Assembly: GCA_947646735.1 (NCBI GenBank)
Contig: CANTFK010000992.1
Span: 372,001 to 436,000, forward strand
Length of the DNA: 64,000 bases
Reading direction: 5' to 3'
Source of the DNA: Peronospora farinosa
Lineage: Eukaryota; Oomycota; Peronosporomycetes; Peronosporales; Peronosporaceae
Position 1 is the first letter of the stretch; each line of letters begins with the position of its first letter. The translations under genes were made by a program, and so were the position numbers. Of the stretch, positions 23,919 to 36,263 are shown in pieces. The notes below the pieces were generated by a model. It saw only the letters and a list, made by a program, of their open reading frames with translations, ran no database searches and had not been told where the DNA came from.

Positions 23919-24662
23919 GTGAAAATCTTTGAGGGGAAGGAGGGAGAAAATCTTCTCCTCCGGATCCGAGAAGTTGAAATGGCAATGGATGCCGCCATGC
24001 TTGTATTTGATAAGCAACGAGTTGGCTTGGCCATTTCGAAGCTCGGTGGAAGAGCTAGAGAGTGGGCTCTAACGAGCGATGTCTCTGTAAATGCCGCATT
24101 TTCCACATGGGAAATGCTTAAAATGCAATCAACTTGTGTGTTTGCACCGCCTAATCAGGCTTATCGTATGCGCTCACGACTCTTAGCTACCCTACAGGGT
24201 AAGAAAGAATTGTAGGACTATGTCCAAGAGTTGAGAACTCTCATTGCTGCTATGCAGCAGGACCCACTGGCAGAGGAAGTCCGAGTAACCATTTTTATGG
24301 GAGGACTTCTTACTGGGGTTGAAAGGACAGAGGTTTTTCGTGTCCAGCCTTCGACTTTCAAGAAGGCAGTGAGTATAACGTTTGATGCAAAATTTAATTT
24401 CAAATCTGCTCGCTATGGCCAACTATGGTATAATTTTAACGCCTCTAACAGGACGGAACCCATAAACCTCATCCATGCTGAAGAAGCAGAGCTTCAAGCT
24501 GCTGAACAGCAAGGTAACATCCGTAGAAGTAACATGTGCGGAAGCAGTAGGCATTTCCGCCCTAGCTGTCCGTTGCGAAAGCAACGTTTAAATCGGCAGA
24601 GCCGAAACCCTGCTCCTAGCCAAAAGGCGAGCACGGCAGGGGAAAACGTCACCTTCCAGTAG
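23919..24662 (+). pseudogene. gag: gag of nested gypsy
   Basis: Retrotransposon gag domain: [31 protein letters not shown], then after a TAG (24213-24215, where Gln is expected) DYVQELRTLIAAM, and a C-terminal part with CGSSRHFRPSCP. That last motif is a zinc knuckle that has lost its first cysteine. The frame changes at the stop region, so full gag cannot be made. Confidence 0.8.
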
Positions 24663-24759
24663 GCGCAGGGTGCCCTACTGGGAAAGAACTAAGGTCTGTT
24701 GAACCTCTAGGAGGTAAAGGTAAACAGGGATTAGCCCCAGGTGGTTCTGTGGATATTTC

Positions 24760-25508
24760 CATGGAACAAGTTTACAAGCCAGGCTTGTTGGTTGTGTCGG
24801 CAACCGTTAAGGGTTTTGAGAAACCATGGTCAATTCTAATTGACTCAGGGGCGTCAGGTAATTATGTCCGACGTCGTTCCCTCGAAAGGGAGTCAGCTGT
24901 ATGCTGAGGCGCTAAAAGAGCAAGAGGGTGACAGTATAACCGTTCGACTCGCAAAAGTTGTACGTGTCACCGTTCCTAAAGTTCCGTTTAACTTAGGTGT
25001 GAAGTTCTTAGACTTCAATAGCGTTGAACGCTGTCTTGTCCTAGATTTGGACTCGAGATATGATCTCATTCTCGTTATGGCCTGGCTGGAACGCCATGAG
25101 CCATGGATCAATTGGAGATCCAAAACCTTAGGCGCAACACGCAATGTTCCTAGCGAAGCTTTGGAGAGTCATGAACCCACCTTCGCTAGGAAACAAAAGT
25201 GCTATTGGCGCGAGACATTAACTAAGTCAGTTAGTGTGCTGGACATTGGAGTGTCTGAGTTGATAAACTCCATTGTCAATAATAATAGTGTCGAGCAGAG
25301 CTCAATGACACCTAGTGGAACGGCACGTACTCCGTTAAGTGATACTCATAGTAATATTGAGACACTGGATGTCAATAATGACATCGGCTCTCGTATAGAG
25401 CGAATTATGGTCGATGGCCTTGTTAGTTATTTTATTTTGGCTGTAAATGCGATTCACTGGATGTCGGTAGAGACATCTGCTCTCGTAAAGAGCAAGTTAA
25501 ATCGATGA
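24760..25508 (+). pseudogene. Protease and linker of nested gypsy
   Basis: SILIDSGASGNYV near 24830 is the aspartic protease motif, with a frameshift right after it. DLILVMAWLERHEPWI (about 25060-25110) matches the C-terminal protease motif. The following linker has three diverged tandem copies of a repeat encoding DIGSRIERI-like peptides, at about 25375, 25560 and 25640. Confidence 0.7.
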
Positions 25509-26109
25509 TCTTGTTAGTGATATTGGCTGTAAATGCGATTCACTGAATGTCGGTAATGGCATCGACTCTCGTATAGAGAAAGTGAAGGTCGATGACATTG
25601 TTAATGATGTCACTGGTTAGTGACCCACTGAATGTTGTTAATGACATCGGCTCTTGTATAGAGCAGGTTAAGGTCAAAGAATCTGTTGACCTTGGGGATG
25701 ATGGTATCCCAAGTACTTTAATAGGTACGGTCTCGGCAATGATACGGCAGCATCGCCAGATGGCAGCTGCGAGACGCAAAGCGTCTGTTTTATCGCGTAG
25801 TGATGTCAGTGACCAGTTGTACACCCTGGTCAACGGAGTGACAGGTGATGTAGATGGTGAGGTTAACCTTGAGGCCCTCCCATCACTAAATGCTCTCTTA
25901 GAGCTAGACGAAATGTCTGTGGATGAATTTCATCAAGCCTTGAAGGCTGGTGATTTATCCGATATGGTGGTCATTTGACCTTTTCTCGAGTTGAACTCAT
26001 CCTCGCTTGTTGATGAGACAGTCCTCGAAGATACAAAGGTGGCACTAAGTGCACTTAGTGGAGCATCTATTCTAAAGAACCCTTCAGATCCCTACTATCC
26101 TTTACTTAA

Positions 26110-27537
26110 GGAATTTTAGGACGTGGTGTTTCACGATCCACCGTCGGTTCTACCGCCTAATAGGGGTGTACGTCATAAAATTGACTTGGTTCCTGAACCA
26201 AATACTGCGTAACACGGAAGTTTCCTTTACTCAAAGAACAGTGTGAAGTCATTGACGAGTTCTTTTGTGCAAAGCACGCGGCGGGCATGGTGCGCGATAG
26301 CAAATCTCTGCACGCGACACCTACTTTTTGTGTTAAGAAACCGAATGGTAAATGGCGTATCGTTCATGCTTATAATAAGCTCAATGCAGCCACTATATCT
26401 GCGCAGACGCCAATACTCAGAAAGGATTTTTTCAGAACAATATGATCGATTGTACCATGTACAGTGCGCTCGACTTAGTCGATGGTTATTACCAATTGCT
26501 CATGCGAGCTAGCGATATTCCGCTTACTGCTGTTAGTACTCCGAGCGGTATGCTCTGGGAGTGGTTAGTGATGCCCCAGGGGCTATCTAATGCTCCTGCT
26601 ACGTTTATCCGTTTCGTGACGCAATTATTTCGACGCCATCGAAATTATGCACAGACGTACTTTGATGACATTTTTGTCCAGAGTCGAGCTGAACATGTGC
26701 GGTCGAAAACCAAGATCCATATTGTTCATTTACGAGCTGTGATCGACTAACAAGCTATACGCTAATGCATCTAAAAGCATCTTCGGGTCCAAAGAGATTC
26801 CCTTTCTAGGGTGCTTCATTGGGGAGCGAGGCCTCCGAGCGGATCCCGCCAAGGTCAAAGCCATAGTCGATTGGCCTGTTCCACAGTCTCAGAAGGACTT
26901 GCGTAAATGGCTTGGCCTTGCCAATTACTTACACAAGTACAGCAAGAATTACGTTGATAAGTATCGGTCATTATCTAATCTCCTAAAAAAGGATGTGGAA
27001 TGGTGCTGGCAGGCCGAACATGAGGATGCTTTTCAAGCGGTGAAAGATAGCCTTCTTCATGTGCCTATTTTGGCTTTGCAAGATCCTGATCGACCGTTTA
27101 GTGTCGTCTGTGACGCATCGGATTTTGCCATTGGCAGTGCTCTGTTACAAACAGATGATGAAGTTCTGGAGCGTGTGATCGCTTTTGAATCTCGCCAGCT
27201 GAAAGCTGCAGAGAAGAACTATCCAGTTCATGACAAAGAGCTACTTGCGATGAAGTATGCTCTAGTCAAATTCCGAATTCATCTGCTGGGCTCAAAGCCT
27301 TTTGTGATCTATACCGATCATGCGTCTTTACGCACTGCGACTCAGTCGCCGCATCTATCGCAGAGAATGGCCAGATGGCTGTCATTCTTTGCCGAATATA
27401 ATTTCGAGGTAAAATATAATCCGGGCAAGCAAAATGCTTTGGCTGATGCGTTGTCACGCAGACCTGACTATGAGCTTGCTCATGTTACGACGTTGTCGTC
27501 TTCTATCATTGATCTCATTCGATCGGCGCATGCTTAA
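26110..27537 (+). pseudogene. pol: Reverse transcriptase and RNase H of nested gypsy
   Basis: RT palm from 26442: YSALDLVDGYYQLL (first catalytic Asp intact), GMLWEWLVMPQGL, and YFDDIFVQS. The fingers at 26160-26440 are frame-broken. RNase H (26899-27537) is intact: WLGLANYLHKYSK, VVCDASDFAIGSAL, DKELLAMKYAL and YTDHASLR, ending in ADALSRRPDY. Confidence 0.9.
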
Positions 27538-27562
27538 GATGATCATTGTATAGCGTTACTAC

Positions 27563-28490
27563 ATGCTCTTGGCAGTGATGAGTTTGAAGACTCGGACATT
27601 AAAGTGTCGGCACGATTACGTGCGAGCCTCCATCGATATTCTAATCGATGAGGGGCTGTTGTACTATCGTACGGATGTGGTGGATCTTTCGCGTATTGTG
27701 GTTCCTCATGACGAGGACCTGAAGTATCGTATCCTCTATGAGGTACATGACACCGCCATCGGTGGTCATTTGGGTCGTGAAAAGACCTATGGGGCAGTAT
27801 GCCAAAGTTATTGGTGGCCCAAATTATATAAATGGGTGAGCACATATGTGCGTACGTGTGATACGTGTCAACGGGTGAAACCCTCGCCCCATTCGGCAGC
27901 GCCGCGGGCTACTTTGCCTATTCACACTGGGTGTTAAGAGTCCATTAGTATGGTGTTGTGTTTGGCCTACCGAAAGATTCGCATGGCAACACAGGCATTG
28001 TGGTCTTTGTTGACCATTTGAGCAAGATGGCTCACTTAGCGGCTGTGCCAGACTCAATCGATGGTGAAGGTGCAGCGGAGCTGTTTATCGATCGTGTGTT
28101 TCGCCAACATGGCTTGCCAGTGGCAATTGTTTCTGATCGTGATCCTCGTTTCACGAGTAAATTTTGGAAGTCCGTCTTCCAGGTGCTGGGCACCCGTTTG
28201 GACATGTCCACAGCGGATCATCCGCAGACCGATGGTCAAATCGAACGCTCAAATCGCGTTGTTGAAGATAACCTCCTCAGTGTTTGTGCTGAAACGCCTA
28301 AGCGATGGAGCTCTATGCTCCCTGTTGTTGATTTTGAGCTCAATAACTCTGTGCACGCCTCTACCAGCTACCCTCCGTTCTCTCACACACCCACGCATTC
28401 CGTTAACGCTAATGCCGAGTGGTTCAGGGCTTGGTGGGGGAGGTGTTGCCGATTGGTTTGCTGATGTCATCCTTAATACTGCTAAGAAAT
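27563..28490 (+). pseudogene. Integrase of nested gypsy
   Basis: Zinc-binding HHCC pieces (GHLGREKTYGAV; CDTCQRVKPS) end in a stop at about 27935. The core restarts with MFGLPKDSHGNTG, VFVDHLSKMAHL, SDRDPRF and DGQIERSNRVV. Further frame changes follow 28400. Confidence 0.85.
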
Positions 28491-28834
28491 AGGTGAATAC
28501 GTTTCTCGCAACGCGACTAAATGTCTTAAGACATGTGCAAGACGCAATGGCTAATAGCCAAGATAAACAAAAGTAATATGCAGATGCGAAAGGCAAAGGT
28601 TGTATTAATGATTATGAGGTCGGAGACCAAATATTATTAAATGCTAAAAATCTACCTACCAATGTAGTATCCGCTGTCTTTAAGACGAAGTTGCGCCCGC
28701 GCTTTATTGGACCCTTTAAGGTCATTTCCAAGAAAGGCACAGCGTATACGCTTAACTTGCCGCGCAAATTGCGTACACATCCTGTGTTCTATGTTTGTAT
28801 GCTCAAAAGGTATCGGGATCCGTCCTAAGTAAAC

Positions 28835-29341
28835 GTGAAGGCGCTCGCGCCGAGCCCATTGGCAATATCGCGGGACGAAGCATCTGCGCCAACATGTCAA
28901 GCTGACCCTGCATACGGGTCCGACTCTCTTCCAGGGACGCAAGCCGGGAATTCATCGTCTGCCTCTCCTCACGAAGGGACCGCACCTCCTGAACAAACTC
29001 GGCATGAGCTTGTGCCGATACACCGGGCTCCGCCTCCTTTGCTCGATGCGCAGGGGAACCTACAGTTCCATGTGGAGCGTCTACTGCAGAAGCGTCGCCG
29101 CCATGGTCAAAACCAGTATCTGGTAAAGTGGCGGGGTTATCCCGAGTCGTGGAATTCATGCGAGTTTGAGACTCCCCTTCGGCAGGACTGCCCGTACGCC
29201 GTAGACGTTTTTGAGCGTCGTGCGCAGGGCCAACCTGTTGGCGATGACGCTTCTCACCCAATAGCGGTGAGGGTAGGCGAGTTAACGGCCTCGGCCTGTC
29301 GTGAACTCGCGGCTACAGGAGTAGTTGAAACATTGAAATGA
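28835..29341 (+). pseudogene. C-terminal linker and chromodomain of nested gypsy
   Basis: The linker is Pro/Ala-rich. Chromodomain at about 29065-29200: FHVERLLQKRRR, then YLVKWRGYPESWNSCEF. The usual SWEP is changed to SCEF. The reading ends at 29341 next to the antisense region. Confidence 0.82.
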
Positions 29342-30200
29342 TGGGTAGCAGACGCATAATGCGTTCGTTGGGATTTCAATTTTCCTCAGGCCTTCAATTT
29401 TAGCGTAATCGTAACGCATTTTCCGTTCGAGAGAACATTTGTCACATCGGCACTTGCCTGTAGGGACCACATACTGCTTAAACATCGCGCATAATGCGCC
29501 CAGCGGCTAAGAGTCGTGTCTTCGTCTGCCTCGGTTCCCCCCGCAAACAGAAGGATGGGAACACTCTCTAAGGGGGAACTGGTGCACCGCGCACTTGCCT
29601 GGTAAGGCGTGCCAATTATTGGCTTTGCGTAGTAATGTGAGGTTCCAGATAGCGTTGCTGAAAGGCCGTTCGCGTGGAAATATCCTCGGGTGAAATAGCC
29701 TCAGGCCCAATGGCCCAGTCAGAAAGGGAATGCCCAGATGCAAACTTTAGGCGTTCTTCCACTGTAGGTGGTTTGAACTTGTACTGTCGATGATCCTGAA
29801 GCCTCGCCATATTCTTCTTCCGGCGCTTGGCGCCTTCCTCTTGATCAATGGTCTGCTTCTGTTGTTCGCGGAGTGGGTTGGTAACCGTCGCCGTTAACGA
29901 TACGTCAGACGGGTCACGTAACGCTGTTAGCGCATCTGCAGCACCACGTTCAGGGAACGGATTCGGTGCATGACTACTGTCATCTTCACCCGTAAGGGTG
30001 GTTAAAGGGGACCCATCGGGTCCCACAAAAATTCGGTGTCACTTTTGTAATCATCCGCTTCGTCAAGGTCGCCTTCGATGAAGTCCCGTAGAGTCTGTGA
30101 CTCATTGCCAGGAGGCGTCCTGTTGTGTGCCGTGAACAACCGTAAGGTTTTAACGTTCGCTAAAGCACTACCTCAACGAGAAAAGATGTCGAATGACATT
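29285..30200 (-). pseudogene. Antisense coding-like region of the nested gypsy
   Basis: Located between chromodomain and 3' LTR on the opposite strand. Reading from the LTR side: TLRDFIEGDLDEADDYKSD, then after a frameshift the open stretch 30026-29616 (DGSPLTTLTGEDD; KRRKKNMARLQDHRQYKF; FASGHSLSDWAIGPE). After another frame change comes a Cys-rich part (GKCAVHQFPLRECSHPSVCG, then GKCRCDKCS near 29440). The Cys/His spacing suggests a small zinc-binding tail. It is not the same protein as the antisense region of copies 1 and 2. Function unknown. Confidence 0.55.
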
Positions 30201-30231
30201 CTATTAGGGACGTCAGTCTGGTGGGGGAGAG

Positions 30232-30870
30232 TGTAACGGGGTTACATGACGGTTGTAATATCATTCCGAAAGTTTACGGTTGAAGTTTCCTTTTATTGCA
30301 TATAATGCATTTTGATACTTCTCTTTATAGAGGTATTAAGTATAAGCGTTTAAGATACGGTATTTGGTAATACCGTATCTTATCGATTTGGATTCGATAA
30401 TCGATGACGCTGTGCTAAGTACATCATACACAGATGTTTAGACGATACGTCGTCCAATAGCAAAGTCTGCATATAATAATTACTATTATAGTAATTATTC
30501 TAGTGTAGTGTACTTAGAGTAGGACTATTCATAAAATCTTAAAAGCATTAATAAAATGAGTTCTCATTTTGAGTTTAAGATCGCAAGTCGTTCTGACTTG
30601 TTCTCTTGTTCTCTTGTGCACGTCGTGCGTTGGTTCTCTGAACCTTCTTGCTTGTTCTTGAACTCTGTGCGTTGGTTCTATGAACCTTAGCTTATTGCTT
30701 GACTGACTAAAAGTCTCTTTCCTCGTTCCTTAGAACAGGGTGACTTAAAGTCGCTTAATTAGTTCCTTAGACCTAAGTGGCTTTTAGCCTTAACTCTATC
30801 TAGTTCTCTAGAAATAAGAGGCTTCCAGCCTAAACTTCCTCTGGATAAAGAGCTGTGCATCTCTGCTACA
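30232..30870 (+). repeat. 3' LTR of nested gypsy (639 bp)
   Basis: Preceded by the purine tract GGTGGGGGAGAG. Starts TGTAACGGGG and ends GCTACA. Followed by the right TACAA target copy at 30871-30875. Confidence 0.92.
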
Positions 30871-32650
30871 TACAAGGTGTACATTCCCAAAGAAAAGGTG
30901 GTCGTAGTAACTCAACATGTACGAAACGTTCAAATAATGACGGACGAGCAGAAGGGACATGTCAAATCCCACTTGGAGAAGAGCAACCGTCAGGAGGAGT
31001 CATTCAATGATGGTGAACTGGATATATAAGTACAACCAAGTGTGAAAAAACGGGTCACTAATCCTGCTGAGCTACAAGATGTTGGTAATGCAATCATCTC
31101 AAAGGCCCTAAAACACTATGGGGAGGCAGTCAAGAGCGATCACCGCGAGAAGTGGCTGACAGCTATGACTGAAGAATTGAATGCCTTTGAGTCAAATGAC
31201 GTTTGGACGGTTGTGATGCCACCAAAGGGTGCGCATGTCCTACACAACAAGTGGGTCTATTAAAACTAAGACCGATGCAAATGAAGAGATTGAGCGATAC
31301 AAGGCTCGTCTGGTTGTTTGTGGAAATGAACAAGGTTTCGGTATGGATTATACACTTACGTTCGAGGCCGTCATGGACTTGGGAACGGTAAAGCTGATCC
31401 TGGTGCTTTCCAGACGATGGAATGTACCAGCACGCCATGATGACGTACTAAATGCGTACGTTAAGGCTGAAAAGGAGGAGCACCTGGAAACTTACATGAA
31501 GTGACCAAAGGGGATGACCCTGGATGAGAAGGAGCTAAAGATCCTGGGTGCGAAGTTATAGAATGACCTAGCACTACTGTTGAAGAAGTCATTTTATAGA
31601 CTTAAACAGGATGGGTGACTGTGGAGAAAATTACTTGACTTCAAGCTGCGACAAGGTGGAATTCAGCAATGCACGACGGATATGTGCCTTAACTATGAGT
31701 ACAAAGGCGAGACATGCACAGTGGTCGGTGAATATGTCGATGACCTGTTGGTTACAGGCACCGAACAGAGCGCTGTGGATAAGATTTTGGCTGAGATGAG
31801 CTCGTTCTCTATAAATGACTTGGGGGCGGTAAACAAGTTTTTGGGACTACGCATCGAATTGTACGACTCAGTCCGTTTTGGATCAAGAGGTCACGATCGA
31901 CCTGTTGCTGAAGGAGTTTGGGATGGAGTCAGCTAACGAAGTACGAAGTTCAATCGGTGAAGAGTGCAACATGGACGACGAAGGTGATCTGGATTACCTA
32001 CCTGCAAGTGGTGGAAAAGGTGAACCAAGTGTGAAGTTATTCCAATCTCTAGTGGGAAGTCTACTATGGATTGCAAGATGCACACGTCCAGATATTTGTT
32101 TCGCAGTGCACAAGGCCACGAGACAGACGCACAAGCCGACGACGAAGGATTGAAAGACCGCAAAGCGTATCATGAGATACTTGAAGATGTCAAAGGGTTT
32201 GAAGTTGCACCTAAATGGTGTTGGACCGACATTAGAGGACGCACGGATTGAGTGCTGGAGTGATGCAGATTTTGCTGCTAACAAGGCTGACCGTAAGTCT
32301 GTGTCAGGATGCGTGATAACTATGGATGGAGCTGTCATTCTATGGATGTACAAGAATCAATCAGGGGTGTCGCTAAGCACTATGGAGGCTGAGTTCATCT
32401 CGGCATCCCAAGCTGGCCGTGATCTACTAGGCACAAAGGAATTGCTGAACGAATTAAAGCTACGAGTGCGCGAGCCCATGCCGATGTGGATCGACAACCA
32501 AGCCGCCATCAAGCAGCTCGATGTGGAGAAGAGCACCTCCAGCGCCAAGCACGTGAATATACTGTTCAAGTATATCTGCCATCATGCACAAGAAGGAATT
32601 GTGGTGCCATGATTTGTAAAGTCAAAGGACATGATGGCCCACAAACTGAC
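30871..32650 (+). pseudogene. RT and RNase H part of copia A
   Basis: Continues the copia A frame after the gypsy insertion (YKVYIPKEKVVV). Pieces include WLTAMTEELNAFESNDVW, KARLVVCGNEQ, YVDDLLVTG (RT active site near 31735) and the RNase H motifs CWSDADFAANKADRKS and STMEAEFISASQAG. Several stops and frameshifts separate them. Confidence 0.85.
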
Positions 32651-32732
32651 AAAGGAACTGCCGGCGCCAAGAATGGAAGAATTGCGAGCGATGTTCCAGT
32701 TGAATGCCACACAGGATGAAACCGAGGAGGAG

Positions 32733-33079
32733 TGTTAGAAACCATCGGGTATCTCAAATTTCAAGATACAAGTGCTATACCGTAGGACGTTGTCACCTGC
32801 CTGATCGGCTGTCTGACAGCTTCACATGTGGGACCACGAGGAGAGGATTGTGCAGATGGGGCAGGGAGAGACAGGGCAACAGCTTGACAGTTGGGACAGG
32901 GCGATACGGCTGTAATGTGGTACGAGATGGGCAGGTAAGATCAGTACCATCTGACAAGTACATGGTAAAGTTACTGGAGTGCATGTTGTAGTATTAACAA
33001 ACGAAAGTAGTTAATGCTAAATATATTTTACTTTTACTTCTTCTTATTTGTGCGGAAGTGCATCGTTCCTTTTCCTACA
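32733..33079 (+). repeat. 3' LTR of copia A (347 bp)
   Basis: TGTTAGAAACCATCGGG to CCTACA, preceded by ACCGAGGAGGAG. Shares the TGTTAGAAA start and polypurine tract with copia B, but the body of the LTR is a different sequence. Confidence 0.87.
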
Positions 33080-33533
33080 GGTTATGTATCGCACTTCATA
33101 CACTGCCCCACGAAGAACACTGAATTGTGATTAAGCGCATATACAAGGCACCAAGACTAGCGTATTGAGGTAAAAAAAATGGTCTGATGCTGGTCCGTGA
33201 CCATAAACCGATTAACCTAGCTATTTCAAAGTCATCACGCTTATAACGGTAGAATTGATCAACGCTATGATGATCGGAAGAGTAGGATAAGTGGAAGAGT
33301 AGGATGATTGTAGACGAAATAAAAAGCTGCAACAACAAAGGGTAGGTACATATAAAACATGAGAAGTTTTAATCACTCATTCTGACCACAAGTATCTTCG
33401 CTCAAGATTAATACCATGAATAGTATTAATTAAAAAATGGGTTTTAGGGTTTTAAGAAAACATATCCTCCATTCGTACTTAGCACGATATTGGTCGGATA
33501 AATTAGCAAAGGATCGAACGTAGCAAGACCACG
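33080..33533. other. Upstream spacer of the JmjC gene
   Basis: No gene recognised. AT-rich, with a run of AAAAAAA at 33173 and a short tandem GGAAGAGTAGGAT repeat at about 33277-33306. It should hold the promoter of the JmjC gene. Confidence 0.4.
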
Positions 33534-36066
33534 ATGGAGACGGCAGCTGCAGCGTTCGAGCAGCACGTGGAGCTGGACGAGGGTGTGTTGGCTACATCAG
33601 CACCGCTAGAAAATGGCCAGTTGGATCGCGTCATATTGCAAGTGCGTAAGACTTCGTCTATGTGATTTTAATAGAGATAAAGGGCATGTGACAACGCTCA
33701 TGTCCGTTGTCTGCAGGTGAGTGAGGGACTTGCCGGTTACCCAGAGCTGAGTCAGAAAGCGTACAAATTACACACGCAATTGATGGAAGAAAAGTAAGTG
33801 ATGTGGCTGTAAAGATGCGTTTTTTTGTCATAAGTGGAACTGATCTGAGTCTGTCTTTTGTTGTTATTATGGTAGAACAATTGGAGCTGCATTTGCAATC
33901 CAAGGAATGCTGGAGTTACTAAAGACTAATGTGAAAGCACTCGAGTATTTCAAAAGTAACATCGTGGGAGGTATACGGAGCTGCGTCATTGTTGTTGGTG
34001 TCAGTGAACATTAAGGCTGACAACTCTCTTTATTGTTGTTGCTCCTTTTAGTTCTGACGGGTCAGTTGCTGCCAGTGCGTCCTCCGTTCTTCGGTGGCAC
34101 GATATGTGAAACTACAGTAGAAGAAGCTGTGACGAAAATGGACGTGAGTGCGTCGGAGACAGAGGTAGTGCCTATGACGAAAGATGAAAGAGAAACGCCA
34201 ACTGAGGTGAAGCTGGCACCAATATTTGGCAAACAGACGGGCAGTACTTGCAAACGCTCTTTGGAGAAGACAACAGTGACAGAGTCTGGTGCAGAGGAAA
34301 AGCGACCCAAGGTGGGCAAGAGCGACACAAACATGAACGGGAGCGACGTTGCTGCCCCGCCGCTACGAACCGAATTAGCGGAGGAGACAAAGTATGACTC
34401 TGAAGAGGCTAAGACCTGGGCTACCAACCCGACGTACACGATTCCAACCCAGTGGGAGCACTTGTATTTTAAGCAGGTGGAGGTGATCCATGTGAATAAC
34501 CGCCTTGCGAAGGAAAAAGTCCAGGCGAAGCGATTTGCGGGTGAACCGTTCTTGCTAGAGGGACATACTGGATGGCTTAAGTTTGCAGACAGCTGGGTGA
34601 ATCCCGATGGCACACTGAACACTGCAGCGTTCTTGCACGGCATCCACGACGTGAAGGTGCCGGTGCTGGAGCACAACTACGAGGAGATTGACCCCATAAA
34701 GACCCATTTGCCGCTAAGCTACTACGTGAAGAATTACTGGGAGCATGGCAAGTCGGATTACTACCTGCACCAATGGCAATTTCCCTTGGACCCAAAAGTC
34801 GGTGCATTGCTCTGTCACAAAAGCGAGGAGCTGCCAGTGCTCGGAGACAACTTGCTTTTGTATTGGCTGGACGCGGTGCGTGGCGACAATCCACTGCAGT
34901 ACCTTTTCATGGGCCAGAAGAGCACAAGGAGTCGTATGCACTTGGACCCGGGTGGCTTGGGTATCACTATCGCCCCAATTATCGGCTCAAAACGTGTGAC
35001 GATGTTGCATCGCGAGGCAGCCAAGCTAGACTCTGTGCACGAGTCCGTGAACTTTCACGACATGGATCTGGACAAGATTCCTCAACTGGCATTCTTGCCT
35101 GCATGGCGAGTCGATGTAAAGCCAGGGCAGATTTTATACATGCCTGAAGGCACATTGCATGCGTGCGAGAACGTCACAGCGTGCTTGTCGTGCCACCGTT
35201 TCCATGCTGATACGGTGAGTCTCACTGGCTTCCTGCGATCGTTTTTGGCGCAGGATTCCCCATCAATTAATCACGCCGAGATTCTTTGGAACGCAGCACA
35301 CGATGTAATGTCCGCGATAGAGGAAATCTATCATGCCAACAACCAGGTCCTCGACAAAACGGTCGCCACACTGCGCAAACTAGATACGTTGCGTGGGTTG
35401 CGCCATGCTTGCCGCATGCTGTCCTTGGAACAAGTGTTGCCCACTGAAGACTCATGGGACTGGAAAAAGCTTCTGGACGACATCGACATCTTGCTTGTGC
35501 GCGTTGATTCTAGTGCCAAGTTGAACAAGAAGAAAAACTCGACCCACGGTTCTACGTTAACTAAGGCAGTGGCTGGTTCGAAGGGCGAAGAAGCGGCTGA
35601 AGCAAAACATATCATTGAAGCAGCGGCTAACAAAAAGGAGCAAGCCAAGAATAAGGCGGAAGCAACGGCTGCAAGTACCCATTGGGATTCGCTGAACCTA
35701 AAGGTGGGCGACATTATTGGCGTTCAGGTCTTCGAGAAGCGCAATCGTGCTGAAGTGTTGAAGGTTGTCCACGACAAAGTGCTGGTGCAGATCCACTATT
35801 CCGACTGGGAGTCTATCTACGATGAGTTTCTGCCGGTGTCCTCTCTCTACCAGCGCAAGAAGGGGAAAAAGGTGGCTCTGAAAAAGACACCTAAGGTGCA
35901 GGAAGCGGTGATGGCACGGTGGGGCAGCAAGGGTGATCTATACAACGCCATTGTACTAAAGGTCATTCGCACGAATGCTTGCTACGTGCATTACCTCAAG
36001 TACGAGAAGGACTGGGACCAGTGGGTCTTGCCTGGCCATATCTTCCGAAAGTATCATAACTCATAG
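33534..36066 (+). CDS. JmjC/cupin-like oxygenase with C-terminal Tudor-like repeats (764 aa)
   Basis: Four exons: 33534-33641, 33717-33793, 33876-33970 and 34052-36066. Introns are 75, 82 and 81 nt and all phases fit. A JmjC-type cupin occupies about residues 220-485: RMHLDPGG gives His390 and Asp392, and GTLHACENV gives His463. These are the three Fe(II) ligands of 2-oxoglutarate oxygenases. The Lys/Glu/Ala-rich stretch around 600-640 is likely coiled. Residues 645-764 hold two Tudor/chromo-barrel-like repeats (KVGDIIGVQVFEK; ARWGSKGDLYNAIVLKV) with aromatic WESIYDEF and KDWDQWV ends. Inference: a nuclear demethylase or hydroxylase that reads a modified tail. The nearest named family I can suggest is the HSPBAP1/JMJD6-like group; substrate unknown. 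Confidence 0.85.
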
Positions 36067-36263
36067 GAGCCGCAACGACAAGATGCGCCGACGAGTTAAG
36101 CCTAGGGTTGAATATGTTTTATATTCTGTCCATTCCGATTGCGTTAGCATAAAAGCATCCAAAGTGTTTTCAGGTATGCATATATATATTTTCAGGCATG
36201 TGCAAATGGGGAAACAGCATCCTGTTCCGCAGTACATACCGATGTGATATTAGCCGTCATTAT

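Larger units (their letters stand above)
22962..30870 (+). mobile_element. Nested Ty3/gypsy chromovirus (copy 3), complete with both LTRs
   Basis: 7909 bp from TG to CA, flanked by TACAA duplications and inserted in the copia A integrase-RT hinge. LTRs 22962-23602 and 30232-30870 differ by about eight substitutions and one 2-nt indel by eye, so the insertion is fairly recent. Order: LTR, putative primer site CTTGGTAGCAC, gag, protease, RT, RNase H, integrase, chromodomain, antisense region, LTR. Despite similar LTRs, gag and pol contain several stops and frameshifts, so this copy probably moved using proteins from another copy. Confidence 0.93.
20029..33079 (+). mobile_element. Ty1/copia element A, interrupted by a nested gypsy element
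   Basis: LTRs at 20029-20402 (374 bp) and 32733-33079 (347 bp) share most of their sequence. Removing the nested gypsy (22962-30870) and one target copy leaves about 5.1 kb with gag, protease, integrase, RT and RNase H in copia order. The polypurine tract GAGGAGGAG precedes the 3' LTR. There are many stops, so it is dead. No clean target duplication was found at the outer ends. Confidence 0.88.
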
